This document shows positions 9,975 to 20,622 of a stretch of 64,000 nucleotides of DNA, piece by piece; the first letter of the stretch is position 1, and the number at the start of each line of letters is the position of its first letter. This DNA is from Aquabacterium sp. CECT 9606 (GTDB taxonomy: Bacteria > Pseudomonadota > Gammaproteobacteria > Burkholderiales > Burkholderiaceae_C). Both the position numbers and the translations under genes were made by a program. The notes under the pieces are model-generated. The model made no database searches. It worked only from the letters and a program-made list of their open reading frames with translations, and had not been told where the DNA came from. The DNA is taken from assembly GCF_918741295.1 (NCBI RefSeq), contig NZ_CAKKNB010000005.1, positions 186,001-250,000 on the forward strand. The letters run 5' to 3'.

Positions 9975-10862
9975 ATGTCGATCCATTCTTCTGCTGCCGC
10001 GCCGCGCGCTGCTTCCTTCAACGCTCGTTGGCTGGGTGCCGCCGTGCTGTCCCTGGTCGCGGGCCTGTCCCAGGCCCAGGTGCATGGCCCCAATCCCACG
10101 GTGGCATCGCTGGAAGCCGCCGCCGGGCCTTATGCGGTGGCCAATTCGGCGGTGAGTGCGCCCAGTGGCTACGGGGCGGGCACCGTTTTTTATCCCACGG
10201 TCCGCACCGAAGGCCAGTTTGGCCTGGTGGTGCTGGCGCCCGGTTTCCTGGCGGTGCAGGGCTACTACAAGTGGTTGGCGGAACGCGTGGCCTCGCATGG
10301 CTTCGTCGTGGTGACGGTCAACTTCAACAGTGTTTTCGACCAACCTGATGCACGCGCCACACAGATGGCCAAGGCGCTTCAGCAGGTGGTGGCCTTGAGC
10401 AAGACATCGACCTCGCCTTACTCGGGTGTGATCGACACGGCTCGTCAGGCGGCCATGGGCCATTCCATGGGCGGCGGCGGCGCCTTGGCCGCGGCGCGCG
10501 GCAACCCGGCGCTGAAGGCCACGGTGGCGCTGGCCCCGTGGCACGGCACCAAAGATTGGTCGATGCTCCAGGTGCCGACGCTGATCGTCTCGGACGAAAA
10601 AGACTTCATCGCCACCAACAGCGAGCACTCCAATCCCTTTTACGCCAGCTTCAATGCCGCGCTACCCAGCGCCAAGATCGAGCTGGCGGGCGCCGACCAC
10701 TTGTGCGGCATCCAGATCAGCGCCGAGAAGTGCAAGACCGCGCTGGCCAAGTACTCGATCGCGTGGCTCAAGCGCTTTGTCGATGGCGATGCCCGCTACA
10801 CGCCATTCGTGAAGAACAAAACCGCGGAGATGTCGGCTTTCGACACCCGCGGTCAGTACTGA
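9975..10862 (+). CDS. secreted alpha/beta hydrolase of the PETase/cutinase-like polyester hydrolase family
   Basis: 295 residues from ATG 9975 (AGAGGACAGGCC precedes it). A signal peptide with a hydrophobic core ends near LSQAQ (residue 35). The mature protein begins GPNPTVASLEAAAGP, close to what I recall of the Ideonella PETase start. It continues with SGYGAGTVFYPT, PGFLAVQ and ASHGFVVVTVNFNSVFDQP. The nucleophile is Ser164 in GHSMGGGG, with Asp210 in DEKDFIAT and His242 in ADHLCG. Trp189 (APWHGT) matches the PETase substrate-cleft Trp. Compared with IsPETase, the residue before Ser is His, the residue after the catalytic His is Leu, and the extra active-site disulfide partner in front of the catalytic Asp is Asp. 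It therefore looks more cutinase-like. Cys244 and Cys253 might pair. Confidence 0.85.
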   Translation: MSIHSSAAAPRAASFNARWLGAAVLSLVAGLSQAQVHGPNPTVASLEAAAGPYAVANSAVSAPSGYGAGTVFYPTVRTEGQFGLVVLAPGFLAVQGYYKWLAERVASHGFVVVTVNFNSVFDQPDARATQMAKALQQVVALSKTSTSPYSGVIDTARQAAMGHSMGGGGALAAARGNPALKATVALAPWHGTKDWSMLQVPTLIVSDEKDFIATNSEHSNPFYASFNAALPSAKIELAGADHLCGIQISAEKCKTALAKYSIAWLKRFVDGDARYTPFVKNKTAEMSAFDTRGQY

Positions 10863-13766
10863 TCAGGCGTAATCGCTGACCGGCACGCAAGAGCAGAACA
10901 GGTTGCGGTCGCCGTAGACGTTGTCCACGCGGCCCACCGGCACCCAGTATTTTTGCTGGCGCAGACTGGCCACCGGGTAGGCGGCCTGCTCGCGGCTGTA
11001 GCCGTGCGTCCACTCGCCCTTGAGCAATGAAGCGGCCGTGTGCGGCGCATTCTTCAAGGGATTGTCGTCTTGCGGCCATTGGCCTTGCTCGACCTGTCGG
11101 ATCTCTTCGCGGATGGCAATCATCGCGTCGCAGAAGCGGTCCAGCTCAAACTGCGATTCGCTCTCGGTGGGCTCGACCATCAAGGTGCCCGCCACGGGAA
11201 AGCTCAGTGTGGGCGCGTGGAAGCCATAGTCGATCAGGCGCTTGGCCACGTCCTCGGCGCTGACGCCGCTGCTGTCCTTCAGAGGGCGCAGGTCCAGGAT
11301 GCACTCGTGGGCCACGCCGCCGCCCTTGATGGCCGCGTTGCCGCCGCTGAAGTGGATGTCGTAGTGGTCGGCCAGGCGGGCGGCCACGTAGTTGGCGTTG
11401 AGGATGGCGATCTCGGTGGCGTCCTTCAGGCCATCGGGGCCCATCATGCGCACGTACATCCAGCTGATGGGCAGCACCGCGGCGTTGCCCAAGGGCGCGG
11501 CGCTCACGGCACCCACTTGGCTGTCGGTGCCGATGCCGGCGGCGCGGTGGGCGGGCAGGTAGGGCACCAGGTCTTCGACCACGCAGACGGGGCCGACGCC
11601 GGGGCCGCCACCGCCGTGGGGGATGCAGAAGGTCTTGTGCAGGTTGAGGTGGCTCACGTCGCCGCCGAACTCGCCGGGCGCGGCCAGGCCGACCAGGGCG
11701 TTCATGTTGGCGCCGTCCACGTAGACGCGGCCGCCGTGCTGGTGCACCAGGGCGCACAGCTCTTTCACACGGGTCTCGAACACGCCGTAGGTGGAGGGGT
11801 AGGTGATCATCACGGCGGCCAGGTTGGCGCTGTGCTGCTCGCACTTGGCGCGCAGGTCGTCCAGGTCGACGTTGCCATCAGCATCGCACTTGGTGACGAC
11901 CACCTTCATGCCGACCATTTGCGCGCTGGCGGGGTTGGTGCCGTGGGCGCTTTCAGGGATCAGGCAGATGTCGCGGTGGCCTTCGCCACGGGCATCGTGG
12001 TAGGCCTTGATGACCAAGAGGCCGGCGTATTCGCCTTGCGAGCCGGCGTTGGGCTGCAGGCTGATGCCCGCGTAGCCGGTGGCCTGGCACAGCCAGGCGC
12101 GCAGTTGCTCGTCGAGCAGCGCATAGCCCTTGAGCTGGTCTTGCGGGGCGAAGGGGTGGATGTTGGCGAACTCGGGCCAGGTGATGGGGATCATCTCGCT
12201 GGTGGCGTTCAGCTTCATGGTGCATGAACCCAGGGGGATCATGGTGCGGTCCAGGGCCAGGTCCTTGTCGGCGAGCGAACGCAGGTAGCGCAGCATCTCG
12301 GTCTCGGAGTGGTGCGTGTTGAAGACCGGGTGCGTCATGAAGCTGCTGGTGCGGCGCAATGCCTGCGGGATGGTCAATGCCACGCCCGATTCAAAAGCAG
12401 CGAACGAAGGCAGGGCCTTGCTGCCGGCGAACACGGCCCACAGGTCGATGATGTCGTCGCGCGTGGCAGTCTCGTCCAGCGAGATCGTCAGGCTGTCAAC
12501 GCTGGCGATGCGCAGATTGATGCCAGCCTTTTGCGCGGCGGCGACCATGGCGTCGCGGTCGCCTTCAGCCAGCACTTGCACCGTGTCGAAATAGGTGGTG
12601 TGAACCACCGTGCGGCCCAACGCCTTCAAGCCTTCGGCCAGGATGGCGGTGTAGCTGGCCACGCGCAGGGCGATGCGCTTCAAGCCTTCGGGGCCGTGGT
12701 AAACCGCGTACATGCTGGCCACGACGGCCGGCAGCACCTGCGCCGTGCAGATGTTGGACGTGGCCTTTTCGCGGCGGATGTGCTGTTCGCGCGTTTGCAG
12801 GGCCAAGCGGTAGGCGGGGTTGCCGTGCGTGTCGACGCTGACGCCGACCAGGCGGCCAGGCATCGAGCGCTTGTAGTCGTCGCGCGTGGCCATGTAGGCG
12901 GCGTGCGGGCCGCCGTTGCCCATGGGCATGCCGAAGCGCTGCGTGTTGCCCACGGCGATGTCGGCGCCCAATTCACCGGGCGACACAAGCAGGGTCAAGG
13001 CCAGCAGGTCGGCGGCCACGATGGCCAGCGCGCCCTTGGCGTGCAGCGCATCGATCAGGGGCTTGAGGTCGCGCACCTGACCGTTCACGCCGGGGTACTG
13101 CATCAGCGCGGCGAAGCAATCGTTGCCGGTCAGGTGCTCGGCCAGTTTGGCGGCGTGCACCAGGTCGACCGTGATGCCCAGCGGCTTGGCGCGGGTCTGG
13201 ATCACTTCCAGCGTTTGCGGCAGCACGTCGTGGCAGACCACGAAGCGCGTGCTCTTGGACTTGCCGGCACGGGCCGCCAAGGTCATGGCTTCAGCGGCCG
13301 AGGTGGCCTCGTCCAACATCGACGAGTTGGCAATCGCCATGCCGGTGAGGTCGCACACCATGGTCTGGAAGTTGACCAGCGCCTCCATGCGGCCCTGTGA
13401 GATCTCGGCCTGGTAAGGTGTGTAAGCCGTGTACCAGGCGGGGTTCTCGAGGATGTTGCGCAGGATCACGCCTGGTGTCAGCGTGCCGTGGTAGCCCTGG
13501 CCAATGAAGTTGCGCATCAGGCGGTTCTGGCTGGCGATGCGTTTCAGGTCGGCCAGCGCCTGCGCTTCGCTCAAGGCGGCTGGCAGTTCCATGGGCGCGG
13601 GGCGCTTGATGGAGGCGGGCACGATGCCGTCGATCAAAGCCTGCCGCGAGGCCACGCCCACCCTGCTCAGCATGTGCGCCTGCTCGGCATCCCGGGGGCC
13701 CAGGTGTCGGGCTTGGAACTCACGGGCGTTTTCCAGTTCAGCGAGGGTGGGGGTGTGGGTCAGCAT
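10863..13766 (-). CDS. gcvP: glycine dehydrogenase (decarboxylating), glycine cleavage P protein
   Basis: 967 residues from ATG 13766 ([24 protein letters not shown]). The open frame extends only to a TTG at 13781. The PLP-dependent P protein decarboxylates glycine and loads the lipoyl arm of GcvH. Both halves of the single-chain form are present. The PLP-lysine motif is [20 protein letters not shown], and the glycine-rich [15 protein letters not shown] segment is visible. It is the last gene of gcvTHP, 47 bases after gcvH, and its stop is convergent with the PETase-like gene 1 base away. Confidence 0.97.
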   Translation of the reverse strand: MLTHTPTLAELENAREFQARHLGPRDAEQAHMLSRVGVASRQALIDGIVPASIKRPAPMELPAALSEAQALADLKRIASQNRLMRNFIGQGYHGTLTPGVILRNILENPAWYTAYTPYQAEISQGRMEALVNFQTMVCDLTGMAIANSSMLDEATSAAEAMTLAARAGKSKSTRFVVCHDVLPQTLEVIQTRAKPLGITVDLVHAAKLAEHLTGNDCFAALMQYPGVNGQVRDLKPLIDALHAKGALAIVAADLLALTLLVSPGELGADIAVGNTQRFGMPMGNGGPHAAYMATRDDYKRSMPGRLVGVSVDTHGNPAYRLALQTREQHIRREKATSNICTAQVLPAVVASMYAVYHGPEGLKRIALRVASYTAILAEGLKALGRTVVHTTYFDTVQVLAEGDRDAMVAAAQKAGINLRIASVDSLTISLDETATRDDIIDLWAVFAGSKALPSFAAFESGVALTIPQALRRTSSFMTHPVFNTHHSETEMLRYLRSLADKDLALDRTMIPLGSCTMKLNATSEMIPITWPEFANIHPFAPQDQLKGYALLDEQLRAWLCQATGYAGISLQPNAGSQGEYAGLLVIKAYHDARGEGHRDICLIPESAHGTNPASAQMVGMKVVVTKCDADGNVDLDDLRAKCEQHSANLAAVMITYPSTYGVFETRVKELCALVHQHGGRVYVDGANMNALVGLAAPGEFGGDVSHLNLHKTFCIPHGGGGPGVGPVCVVEDLVPYLPAHRAAGIGTDSQVGAVSAAPLGNAAVLPISWMYVRMMGPDGLKDATEIAILNANYVAARLADHYDIHFSGGNAAIKGGGVAHECILDLRPLKDSSGVSAEDVAKRLIDYGFHAPTLSFPVAGTLMVEPTESESQFELDRFCDAMIAIREEIRQVEQGQWPQDDNPLKNAPHTAASLLKGEWTHGYSREQAAYPVASLRQQKYWVPVGRVDNVYGDRNLFCSCVPVSDYA

Positions 13767-13813
13767 GGTCGGGCTTGGCAATCAGGGGTACAGCAGGGCG
13801 GGGCGAAAAGGGG

Positions 13814-14188
13814 TCAGGCGTTCTTGACCAGGTCGTCGTAAGCGGTCTTGTCCAGCAAAGCGTCCAGTTCGGACGGGTTGGCCAGCTTGACCTTGAAGAA
13901 CCAGCCGGCGCCCAGCGGGTCGGTGTTGGCCAGCGAAGGGTCGTCGCACAAGGCTTCGTTGACTTCGGTGATCTCGCCGGTCACGGGCATGTAGACGTCG
14001 GCGGCGGCCTTGACGGACTCGACCACCCCGGCCACGTCATGCGGCTTGAACGTGGCGCCGACGGCGGGCAGGTCCACGTAGACCACGTCGCCCAGGGCGT
14101 CTTGCGCGTGCACGGTGATGCCGACGGTGGCGGTGCCGTCAGCTTCGATCTGCAGCCATTCGTGTTCGGGGGTGTACTTGATGGTCAT
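13814..14188 (-). CDS. gcvH: glycine cleavage system H protein
   Basis: 124-residue lipoyl carrier. The lipoylation site is Lys60 in [15 protein letters not shown]. It shuttles the aminomethyl group between GcvP and GcvT. It lies 19 bases downstream of gcvT with GGAGAAAC just upstream of ATG 14188. Confidence 0.97.
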   Translation of the reverse strand: MTIKYTPEHEWLQIEADGTATVGITVHAQDALGDVVYVDLPAVGATFKPHDVAGVVESVKAAADVYMPVTGEITEVNEALCDDPSLANTDPLGAGWFFKVKLANPSELDALLDKTAYDDLVKNA

Positions 14189-14207
14189 GGGGTTTCTCCT
14201 GTGCGGC

Positions 14208-15323
14208 TCAGCCGCGGTAGTAGCGATTGGGAACGAAGGGCAGGGTGGTCACGGTCATGGGCACGCGCTTGTCACGCACCAGGGCGAACACCGGCGTGCC
14301 GACGGCCGCGTGGGTGGATGACACGTAGGCCAGTGCGATCGGCTGGTTGATGCTGGGGCCGGGCGAACCGCTGGTGACAATGCCCAGGGGCGTGCCGTCC
14401 TCGGCGATGATTTGCGCACCTTCGCGCACGGGCACACGCTCGCTGCCGATCAGGCCGACGCGCTTGCGTTGCACGCCGTGCGCCAGTTGCTCGTCGATCA
14501 CGCGGGCACCGGGGTAGCCGCCCGCGCGCGTGCCACCGGCTCGGCGCACCTTCTGGATGGCCCAGGTCAGCGCGCCTTCCACGGGTGATGTGTCGGTGTT
14601 GATGTCGTGGCCGTAGAGGCACAGGCCGGCTTCCAGGCGCAGGCTGTCGCGCGCGCCCAGGCCGATGGGTTTGACTTCGGGCTGGGCCAGCAGTGCACGG
14701 GCCAATGCTTCGGCCTGCGCGGCGGGCACCGAGATCTCGAAGCCGTCTTCACCGGTGTAGCCGGAGCGTGTGACGAAGCAATCGGCGCCATTCAACACGA
14801 AGTGGCCGCCAGTCATGAAGGTGAGCTTCTGCACGTCGGCGTTCAGACGCGCCAGGGCGGTCACGGCTTGCGGGCCTTGCAGCGCCAGCAGGGCCTGGTC
14901 GGGCAGGGGCTGCACGGTGCAGCGCTGGCCAATGTGCGCTTGCAGGTGGGCGATGTCCTGCACCTTGCAGGCGGCATTGACGATCACGAAGATGTCGTCT
15001 TCGCGGCGCGTGACCATCAGGTCGTCCAGGATGCCGCCGGTGTCGTTGGTGAACAGGGCATAGCGCTGCTTGAACACGGGCAGATCGACGATGTCGACGG
15101 GCACCAGGGTTTCAAGCGCCCTGTCGGCATCCGAGCCCTTCAGAAGCAACTGGCCCATGTGCGAAACATCGAACAAGCCGGCGGCGGCACGCGTGTGCTT
15201 GTGCTCGGTCATCAGGCCGGTGGGGTATTGCACCGGCATGTCGTAGCCCCCGAAGGGCACCATCTTGGCGCCGAGTTCGATGTGCAGGGCGTGGAGGGGC
15301 GTTTTGAGCAGGTCTGCAGACAT
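14208..15323 (-). CDS. gcvT: glycine cleavage system aminomethyltransferase (T protein)
   Basis: 371 residues from ATG 15323 ([36 protein letters not shown]); the frame upstream to 15395 belongs to the riboswitch leader. It transfers the methylene group from H-protein to tetrahydrofolate. [12 protein letters not shown], the folate-site [10 protein letters not shown] and [14 protein letters not shown] are characteristic. First gene of gcvTHP, expressed behind a tandem glycine riboswitch. Confidence 0.96.
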   Translation of the reverse strand: MSADLLKTPLHALHIELGAKMVPFGGYDMPVQYPTGLMTEHKHTRAAAGLFDVSHMGQLLLKGSDADRALETLVPVDIVDLPVFKQRYALFTNDTGGILDDLMVTRREDDIFVIVNAACKVQDIAHLQAHIGQRCTVQPLPDQALLALQGPQAVTALARLNADVQKLTFMTGGHFVLNGADCFVTRSGYTGEDGFEISVPAAQAEALARALLAQPEVKPIGLGARDSLRLEAGLCLYGHDINTDTSPVEGALTWAIQKVRRAGGTRAGGYPGARVIDEQLAHGVQRKRVGLIGSERVPVREGAQIIAEDGTPLGIVTSGSPGPSINQPIALAYVSSTHAAVGTPVFALVRDKRVPMTVTTLPFVPNRYYRG

Positions 15324-15410
15324 GAGCGTGCCTGACCGCCAGGCCAGGAAGAGGGCATTGACATGGTTCCAGGGGACGCCATGCTTGTTAAGCAAAACGC
15401 CTTCCCGGTG

Positions 15411-15650
15411 CTGCCCTCGCTGTCCGCTTTACCTGAGAGATTGACCCATCGCCACGGCATGACCATGGCGGCGCGGGCTTGCCCCTTCGGTGGGTTGGCT
15501 CGAAGGCCAACCTCTCTCCAGTGAGGATCACCTTGCAAGCAAGGTGTTGCCAGTCCTTTTGCCTGAGCGTTCGGATGGCAAACCACCCTGCGCCTTCGGC
15601 GACCCGTTTTACCCGTGTTGACACGCGCAGCAGGGTTCTCTCCTAGCAGC
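15411..15650 (-). promoter_or_regulatory. tandem glycine riboswitch upstream of gcvTHP
   Basis: On the minus strand two glycine aptamers follow each other. Aptamer I runs from GGAGAGAACCCTG (about 15643) through the GCCGAAGGCGCAGGG element to GCTCAGGCAAAAGGAC (15553-15568). Aptamer II runs from CTGGAGAGAGGTT (15511-15521) through CCGAAGGGGCAAG to TCTCTCAGGTAAAGCGGACAG (15420-15440). The expression platform would be the roughly 90 bases before gcvT. It senses glycine to control its catabolism. Confidence 0.93.
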
Positions 15651-15794
15651 GGGGATTGTATGCGAGGAAGTGCCGGGCGTGGTTCACTTGAAACACGTGA
15701 GCGAAGGGACTTTGGGGACTTGGCACGATGTTTGTGTGCAGGTGCTAAAACCTTGTTTCTGCCCTTCAACCACACCCAATAAATCCCACACGGC

Positions 15795-18626
15795 ATGGTC
15801 ACCAAGGCACCCGCGCGCAAGAGCGCCACCCCTCCCACCCCCGTCAAAACCACCGCCGCCAAACGCAATGCACCCCTGCTGCGCGACATCCGCCTGTTGG
15901 GCCGGATCCTGGGCGATGTGATCCGCGAGCAAGATGGGCGCGAGGCCTACGAACTGATCGAGCGGATCCGCCAGTTGGCCGTGGCCTACCGCGCCCGCCG
16001 CGACGACGTGGCCGGCAAAGACCTGGACCGCCTGCTCAAAAACCTGTCGGCCGACCAGAGTGTGTCGGTGATTCGCGCTTTCAGCTACTTTTCGCACCTG
16101 GCCAACATGGCCGAAGACCGCCACCAGGTGCGCCAGCGCGAGCACACCGCCAAGGTGGCCACACCCGGCTCGTTGGCGGCGTGCTTTCAACGTCTGGCCG
16201 ACGAAGGCGTGCGCGCCGACGACATCGCCGCCTTGCTCAAGCGCGCCTACCTGTCGCCCGTGCTGACTGCCCACCCGACCGAGGTGCAGCGCAAGTCCAT
16301 CCTCGATGCCGAGCGTGCCGTGGCCGAACTGATCGCCCGCCTGGACATGGCCGACGAGGAAGAGCGCCAGGAGATCGAGCCCGCCTTGCGCGCTCGCGTG
16401 ACCCAGCTCTGGCAGACGCGCATGCTGCGTTTCACCAAGCTGACCGTCGCCGACGAGATTGAAAATGCGCTGAGCTATTACCAAAGCACTTTCCTGCGCG
16501 AGATCCCGCGCCTCTATGCGCAACTGGAGCGCGCTTTGCCGGGCCGAGAAGTGGCGTCCTTTCTGCGCATGGGCCAATGGATTGGGGGCGACCGCGATGG
16601 CAATCCCAATGTCAGTGCCCAGACACTGCAACTGGCCATGTCGCGCCAGGCCGAAGTAGCCTTGCGCCACTACCTCACCGAGGTGCACCAGTTGGGCGCC
16701 GAGCTGTCGATGTCAGGGCGCCTGGTGGGCATCACGCCGCACATGGCGGTGCTGACCGACCGTTCTCCTGACTTGAACCCGCACCGCGCGGATGAGCCCT
16801 ACCGCCGGGCTCTCACCGGCGTCTATGCGCGCCTGGCCGCTACGCTGGAAGAGCTGACCGGCACCAAGGCCTTGCGCCACGCCGTCGCGCCCCAAAACCC
16901 CTACGCCAGCGCCGACGAGTTCCTGGCCGACCTGCGCACGGTGGACACCTCCTTGCGTACCCACCACGCCGCCGTGCTGGCCGATCTGCGCGTCAGGCCT
17001 TTGATCCGCGCGGTGCAGGTCTTCGGCTTCCATCTCGCCACGCTGGATTTGCGCCAAAGCTCGGACCAGCACGAACTGGTCATCGCCGAACTGCTGGCTA
17101 CGGCCAAGGTCGAACCCCAATACGCCAAGCTGGATGAAGATGCCAAGCAAGCCTTGTTGCGCCAGTTGCTGTGCGAGGCGCGCCCCTTGCGAGTGCAAGG
17201 CGCCAACTACAGCGACCTGGCCAAGGGCGAGCTGGCCATCTTCGAAGCGGCCGCCACCGCCCGCCGCCGCTACGGCCCGCAGGCCCTGATCCACTACATC
17301 ATCTCGCACACCGAAACCGTGAGCGACCTGCTGGAAGTGCTGCTGCTCCAAAAGGAATGCGGTCTGATGCGTGGCACCTTGGACGATGCCGATTCACAGG
17401 CCGAATTGATCGTCGTGCCCCTGTTCGAAACCATCGCCGACCTGCGTCACGCCACCGACATCATGCGCGGCTTCTACGCTGTCCCCGGCATCGCCGATCT
17501 CGTCAAGCGATCAGGCGGTGAGCAGGACATCATGCTGGGCTACAGCGACAGCAACAAGGATGGTGGCTTCTTCACCAGCAACTGGGAGCTGTACCGCGCC
17601 GAGATCTCTTTGGTTGCTTTGTTCAAGGACTTGCGCACCAGTCACGGCATCGGCCTGCGCCTGTTCCATGGCCGCGGCGGCACGGTGGGACGGGGCGGTG
17701 GCCCAACGCACCAGGCCATCCTGGCGCAACCGCCCGGCACCGTGAACGGCCAGATTCGCCTGACGGAACAGGGCGAGGTGATCGCCTCCAAATACGCGCA
17801 TCCCGAAATCGGGCGGCGCAACCTGGAGACCCTGGTCTCGGCCATGCTGGAAGCCAGCTTGATCCAACCAAGCAAACCCGTGCCCAGCGCATTTTTGCAA
17901 ACCGCCGATGCCATCTCGCAGGCCAGCATGGCGGCCTACCGCAAGCTGGTCTACGAAACCCCAGGCTTCACCGATTACTTCTTCGCCGCCACGCCCATCC
18001 GCGAGATCGCCGAGCTCAACATCGGTTCGCGCCCGGCCTCGCGCAAGTCCACCCGCCGCATCGAAGACTTGCGCGCGATTCCCTGGGGATTCTCTTGGGG
18101 ACAATGCCGCGTGGCCTTGCCGGGTTGGTTCGGCATGGGCTCGGCCATCGAAGCTTTCCTGAGCGCGCCAGGCACGGAGCGCAAGGCTCAGCTGGCCTTG
18201 CTGCAGCGCATGCACAAGCAATGGCCTTTCTTCGGCACCTTGCTGTCGAACATGGACATGGTGCTGGCCAAGAGCGATCTGGCCATCGCCGAGCGTTACG
18301 TCGCCCTGGTCGAGGATAAAAAACTGGGCAAGAAGATCATGTCGGCGATCCGTGCCGAATGGGATCTGACCAACCAGGCCCTGAACCTGATCACCGGTGC
18401 CAAGGCTCGCCTGGCAGCCCAGCCCGAACTGGCGGATTTTTTGGCCTACCGCTTTCCGTATGTGGATCCGCTCAACCACTTGCAGGTGGAACTGATGCGC
18501 CGCCACCGCAAGGCACAAGACACGCGCGCCTCGGAGGTGGAAGGCGAGACTGTGGCCGAGCGTGTGCAGCGGGGCATTCACCTGTCGATCAACGGCGTGG
18601 CGGCCGGGCTGCGCAACACGGGCTGA
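15795..18626 (+). CDS. ppc: phosphoenolpyruvate carboxylase
   Basis: 943 residues. It makes oxaloacetate from PEP and bicarbonate (anaplerosis). The catalytic His lies in [15 protein letters not shown]. The PEP-binding [14 protein letters not shown] and the [10 protein letters not shown] motif are intact, and the C-terminus ends [13 protein letters not shown] as usual. The gene is divergent from the gcv riboswitch leader and ends at a hairpin shared with the convergent dctM. ATG 15795 is preceded by no clear Shine-Dalgarno sequence, but the length is right. Confidence 0.97.
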   Translation: MVTKAPARKSATPPTPVKTTAAKRNAPLLRDIRLLGRILGDVIREQDGREAYELIERIRQLAVAYRARRDDVAGKDLDRLLKNLSADQSVSVIRAFSYFSHLANMAEDRHQVRQREHTAKVATPGSLAACFQRLADEGVRADDIAALLKRAYLSPVLTAHPTEVQRKSILDAERAVAELIARLDMADEEERQEIEPALRARVTQLWQTRMLRFTKLTVADEIENALSYYQSTFLREIPRLYAQLERALPGREVASFLRMGQWIGGDRDGNPNVSAQTLQLAMSRQAEVALRHYLTEVHQLGAELSMSGRLVGITPHMAVLTDRSPDLNPHRADEPYRRALTGVYARLAATLEELTGTKALRHAVAPQNPYASADEFLADLRTVDTSLRTHHAAVLADLRVRPLIRAVQVFGFHLATLDLRQSSDQHELVIAELLATAKVEPQYAKLDEDAKQALLRQLLCEARPLRVQGANYSDLAKGELAIFEAAATARRRYGPQALIHYIISHTETVSDLLEVLLLQKECGLMRGTLDDADSQAELIVVPLFETIADLRHATDIMRGFYAVPGIADLVKRSGGEQDIMLGYSDSNKDGGFFTSNWELYRAEISLVALFKDLRTSHGIGLRLFHGRGGTVGRGGGPTHQAILAQPPGTVNGQIRLTEQGEVIASKYAHPEIGRRNLETLVSAMLEASLIQPSKPVPSAFLQTADAISQASMAAYRKLVYETPGFTDYFFAATPIREIAELNIGSRPASRKSTRRIEDLRAIPWGFSWGQCRVALPGWFGMGSAIEAFLSAPGTERKAQLALLQRMHKQWPFFGTLLSNMDMVLAKSDLAIAERYVALVEDKKLGKKIMSAIRAEWDLTNQALNLITGAKARLAAQPELADFLAYRFPYVDPLNHLQVELMRRHRKAQDTRASEVEGETVAERVQRGIHLSINGVAAGLRNTG

Positions 18627-18631
18627 GCTTG

Positions 18632-18667
18632 AAAAAAGCCCGGGTCTCACGGCCCGGGCTTCATTTC
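18632..18667. terminator. rho-independent terminator between ppc and dctM
   Basis: Stem AAGCCCGGG/CCCGGGCTT with a short loop. On the minus strand it is followed by a run of T (CTTTTTTC), so it best serves dctM. On the plus strand the T tract is weaker but may also stop ppc. Confidence 0.85.
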
Positions 18668-18669
18668 CA

Positions 18670-19950
18670 TCACTTCATCAACAGGTTGGGCAACCACAGC
18701 GACAAGGGCGGCCAGTAGGTGACCAGCACCAGGAAGCCCAGCATCGTCAACAGCCATGGCCACACCGCGATGGTCAGCTCGGTGATGCCCATCTTGGTGA
18801 CCCCAGATGCCACGTACAGGTTCAAGCCCACCGGTGGGTGGCACATGCCCACTTCCATGTTCACGATGATCAGGATGCCAAAGTGCACCGGGTCAATGCC
18901 CAGCTTCATGGCCACCGGGAACAGGATGGGCGCCATGATCAACACGATCGACGATGGCTCCATGAAGTTACCGGCCAGCAGCAGCAGGATGTTGACCACC
19001 GCCAGGAAGGCGATCGGGCCCAGGCCCATGGCGATCAGCCAGTCGGCCAGGTGCTGCGGGATGTTTTCATTGGCCAGCACGAACGAGAACAGAACCGCGT
19101 TGGTGATGATGTACAGCAGCATCGCGCTCATGTTGGCCGAGGCCAGCAACACCCGTGGCACGTCCTTCAGCTTCATGTCCTTGTAGATGAACACCGCGAT
19201 GACGAAGGCATAGACGGCGGCCATGGCGGCGGCTTCGGTCGGTGTGAACAGGCCGGTGTAAATACCGCCCATCACCACCACGATCAGCAGCAATCCCCAG
19301 AAGGACTCGCGCAGGGCCTTGAGTCGTTGGGCCAGGCTGGCTTTGGGTTGCCGTGGGTAGTTGAACTTGCGGGCCCGCCACCAGGCCGTGAGGCCCAGGA
19401 AGAAGGCCAGCAAGATGCCTGGCACGACGCCGGCCATGAACAGGGCGCCGACCGATGTGTTGGTGGACACCGAGTACATCACCATCACGATGGAAGGCGG
19501 GATGAGGATGCCCAGTGCGCCAGACGTGGTGATGATCCCGGCGCCGAACCGGGGCGGGAACCCGGCTTTGGCCATCGCTGGCAGCAGGATCGAGCCAATG
19601 GCCACCACCGTGGCGGGCGATGAGCCCGACACCGCCGCGAACAAGGCGCAGGCCAGCACGCCGGCCAATCCCAAGCCACCATGCCAGTGCCCGACCATGG
19701 ACGTGGCGAAATTGATCATGCGTTTGGCCACCCCCCCGTGCGTCAGGAAGTTGCCCGCCAGGATGAAGAACGGGATCGCCATGATCTCGAACTTCTCGAT
19801 GCCGGTGAACAGCTTGAGGGCGACCGATTCCAGGGGCACTTGCGTGAACCCGAAAATGAAGCTGAGCACCGTCAGGCCCAGGGCGATGGAGATGGGCATG
19901 CCGGTGAGCATCAACATCACCAGCAGGCCAAGAATGATCAGGCCGTTCAT
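18670..19950 (-). CDS. dctM: TRAP transporter large permease DctM
   Basis: 426 residues, almost entirely hydrophobic, with about 12 membrane segments and family signatures such as AIPFFILAGNFLTHGGVAKRMINF, SGSSPATVVAIGSILLPAM, and PPSIVMVMYSV. It is the Na+-driven channel subunit of a C4-dicarboxylate-type TRAP system. It overlaps dctQ by 4 bases (ATGA), which indicates coupled translation. The substrate is probably C4-dicarboxylates, judging from the linked DctS/DctR-type pair. Confidence 0.93.
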   Translation of the reverse strand: MNGLIILGLLVMLMLTGMPISIALGLTVLSFIFGFTQVPLESVALKLFTGIEKFEIMAIPFFILAGNFLTHGGVAKRMINFATSMVGHWHGGLGLAGVLACALFAAVSGSSPATVVAIGSILLPAMAKAGFPPRFGAGIITTSGALGILIPPSIVMVMYSVSTNTSVGALFMAGVVPGILLAFFLGLTAWWRARKFNYPRQPKASLAQRLKALRESFWGLLLIVVVMGGIYTGLFTPTEAAAMAAVYAFVIAVFIYKDMKLKDVPRVLLASANMSAMLLYIITNAVLFSFVLANENIPQHLADWLIAMGLGPIAFLAVVNILLLLAGNFMEPSSIVLIMAPILFPVAMKLGIDPVHFGILIIVNMEVGMCHPPVGLNLYVASGVTKMGITELTIAVWPWLLTMLGFLVLVTYWPPLSLWLPNLLMK

Positions 19951-20546
19951 GCGGAAGCTCCTTCGTCCAGGCCGTCCACGTGGCCATGGTCATGGTGAGG
20001 CAACTCACCGGTGTGTTGAAACGACCAGGCCACTTGCAGGAAGCGGAAGCACATCAATGACGAGCCCAGCGGAATGGCCATGTAGATGATCCAGGTGGGC
20101 CATTCCAGGTCGGGTGTGGTGGGGCCTTCGATCAGACCCTCCATGTTCAGACCGAATGCCTGATAGGCAGCGTGGTGCAGCCCGTTGTCCCAGACAAAGG
20201 TGGCACCCAGGGTAGCCACCACGCCGGTGAACAGGGCACCTGCCAGCAAACTGAACATCACGAAGAACTTGCGCTTGGGTGCTGACAGGCGGTTGATCAT
20301 CACGTCGACCCCGACGTGGATGCCGGTGCGCACGCCATAAGCCGCGCCAAATTTGGCCATCCAGACGAAGAGGTAGATGCAGGCCTCTTGCGTCCAGGCC
20401 ATGTTCAAGCTCAGCAGCCAATCCTGCACCCCAGGGATGTTGAAGGCAATGACGTAGCGGTGCACCACCGACGCGAAGATGATGAGGGTGGCGGCGGCCA
20501 TGAAGGTCGATATCAGCCACTCCTCCAGGTGATCAAGCCATTTCAT
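19947..20546 (-). CDS. dctQ: TRAP transporter small permease DctQ
   Basis: 199 residues with four predicted membrane helices and the conserved AWTQEACIYLFVWMAKFGAAYGVRTGIHVGVDV segment of DctQ proteins. It pairs with DctM to form the membrane part of the transporter. The C-terminal tail is His/Asp-rich (HTGELPHHDHGHVDGLDEG). ATG 20546 has GGGAGAAC upstream on the minus strand. Confidence 0.92.
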   Translation of the reverse strand: MKWLDHLEEWLISTFMAAATLIIFASVVHRYVIAFNIPGVQDWLLSLNMAWTQEACIYLFVWMAKFGAAYGVRTGIHVGVDVMINRLSAPKRKFFVMFSLLAGALFTGVVATLGATFVWDNGLHHAAYQAFGLNMEGLIEGPTTPDLEWPTWIIYMAIPLGSSLMCFRFLQVAWSFQHTGELPHHDHGHVDGLDEGASA

Positions 20547-20578
20547 GGCGTTCTCCCTTTCGGTTCAGTCAGGTCATG

Positions 20579-20604
20579 AAAAAGCCCACACGGGGGTGGG
20601 CTCA
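20579..20604 (-). terminator. intercistronic terminator/attenuator between dctP and dctQM
   Basis: On the minus strand GAGCCCACCCCCGTGTGGGCTTTTTTT forms a GC stem followed by seven T residues, 20 bases after the dctP stop. It would let the solute-binding protein be made in excess of the membrane subunits. Confidence 0.85.
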
Positions 20605-20622
20605 GGAGGTGTCGTCCAAAGC

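Noticed and set aside
11040..12227. 395-residue plus-strand frame opposite gcvP
   Set aside because: Antisense shadow of gcvP; low-complexity Val/Ala/His/Gly text.
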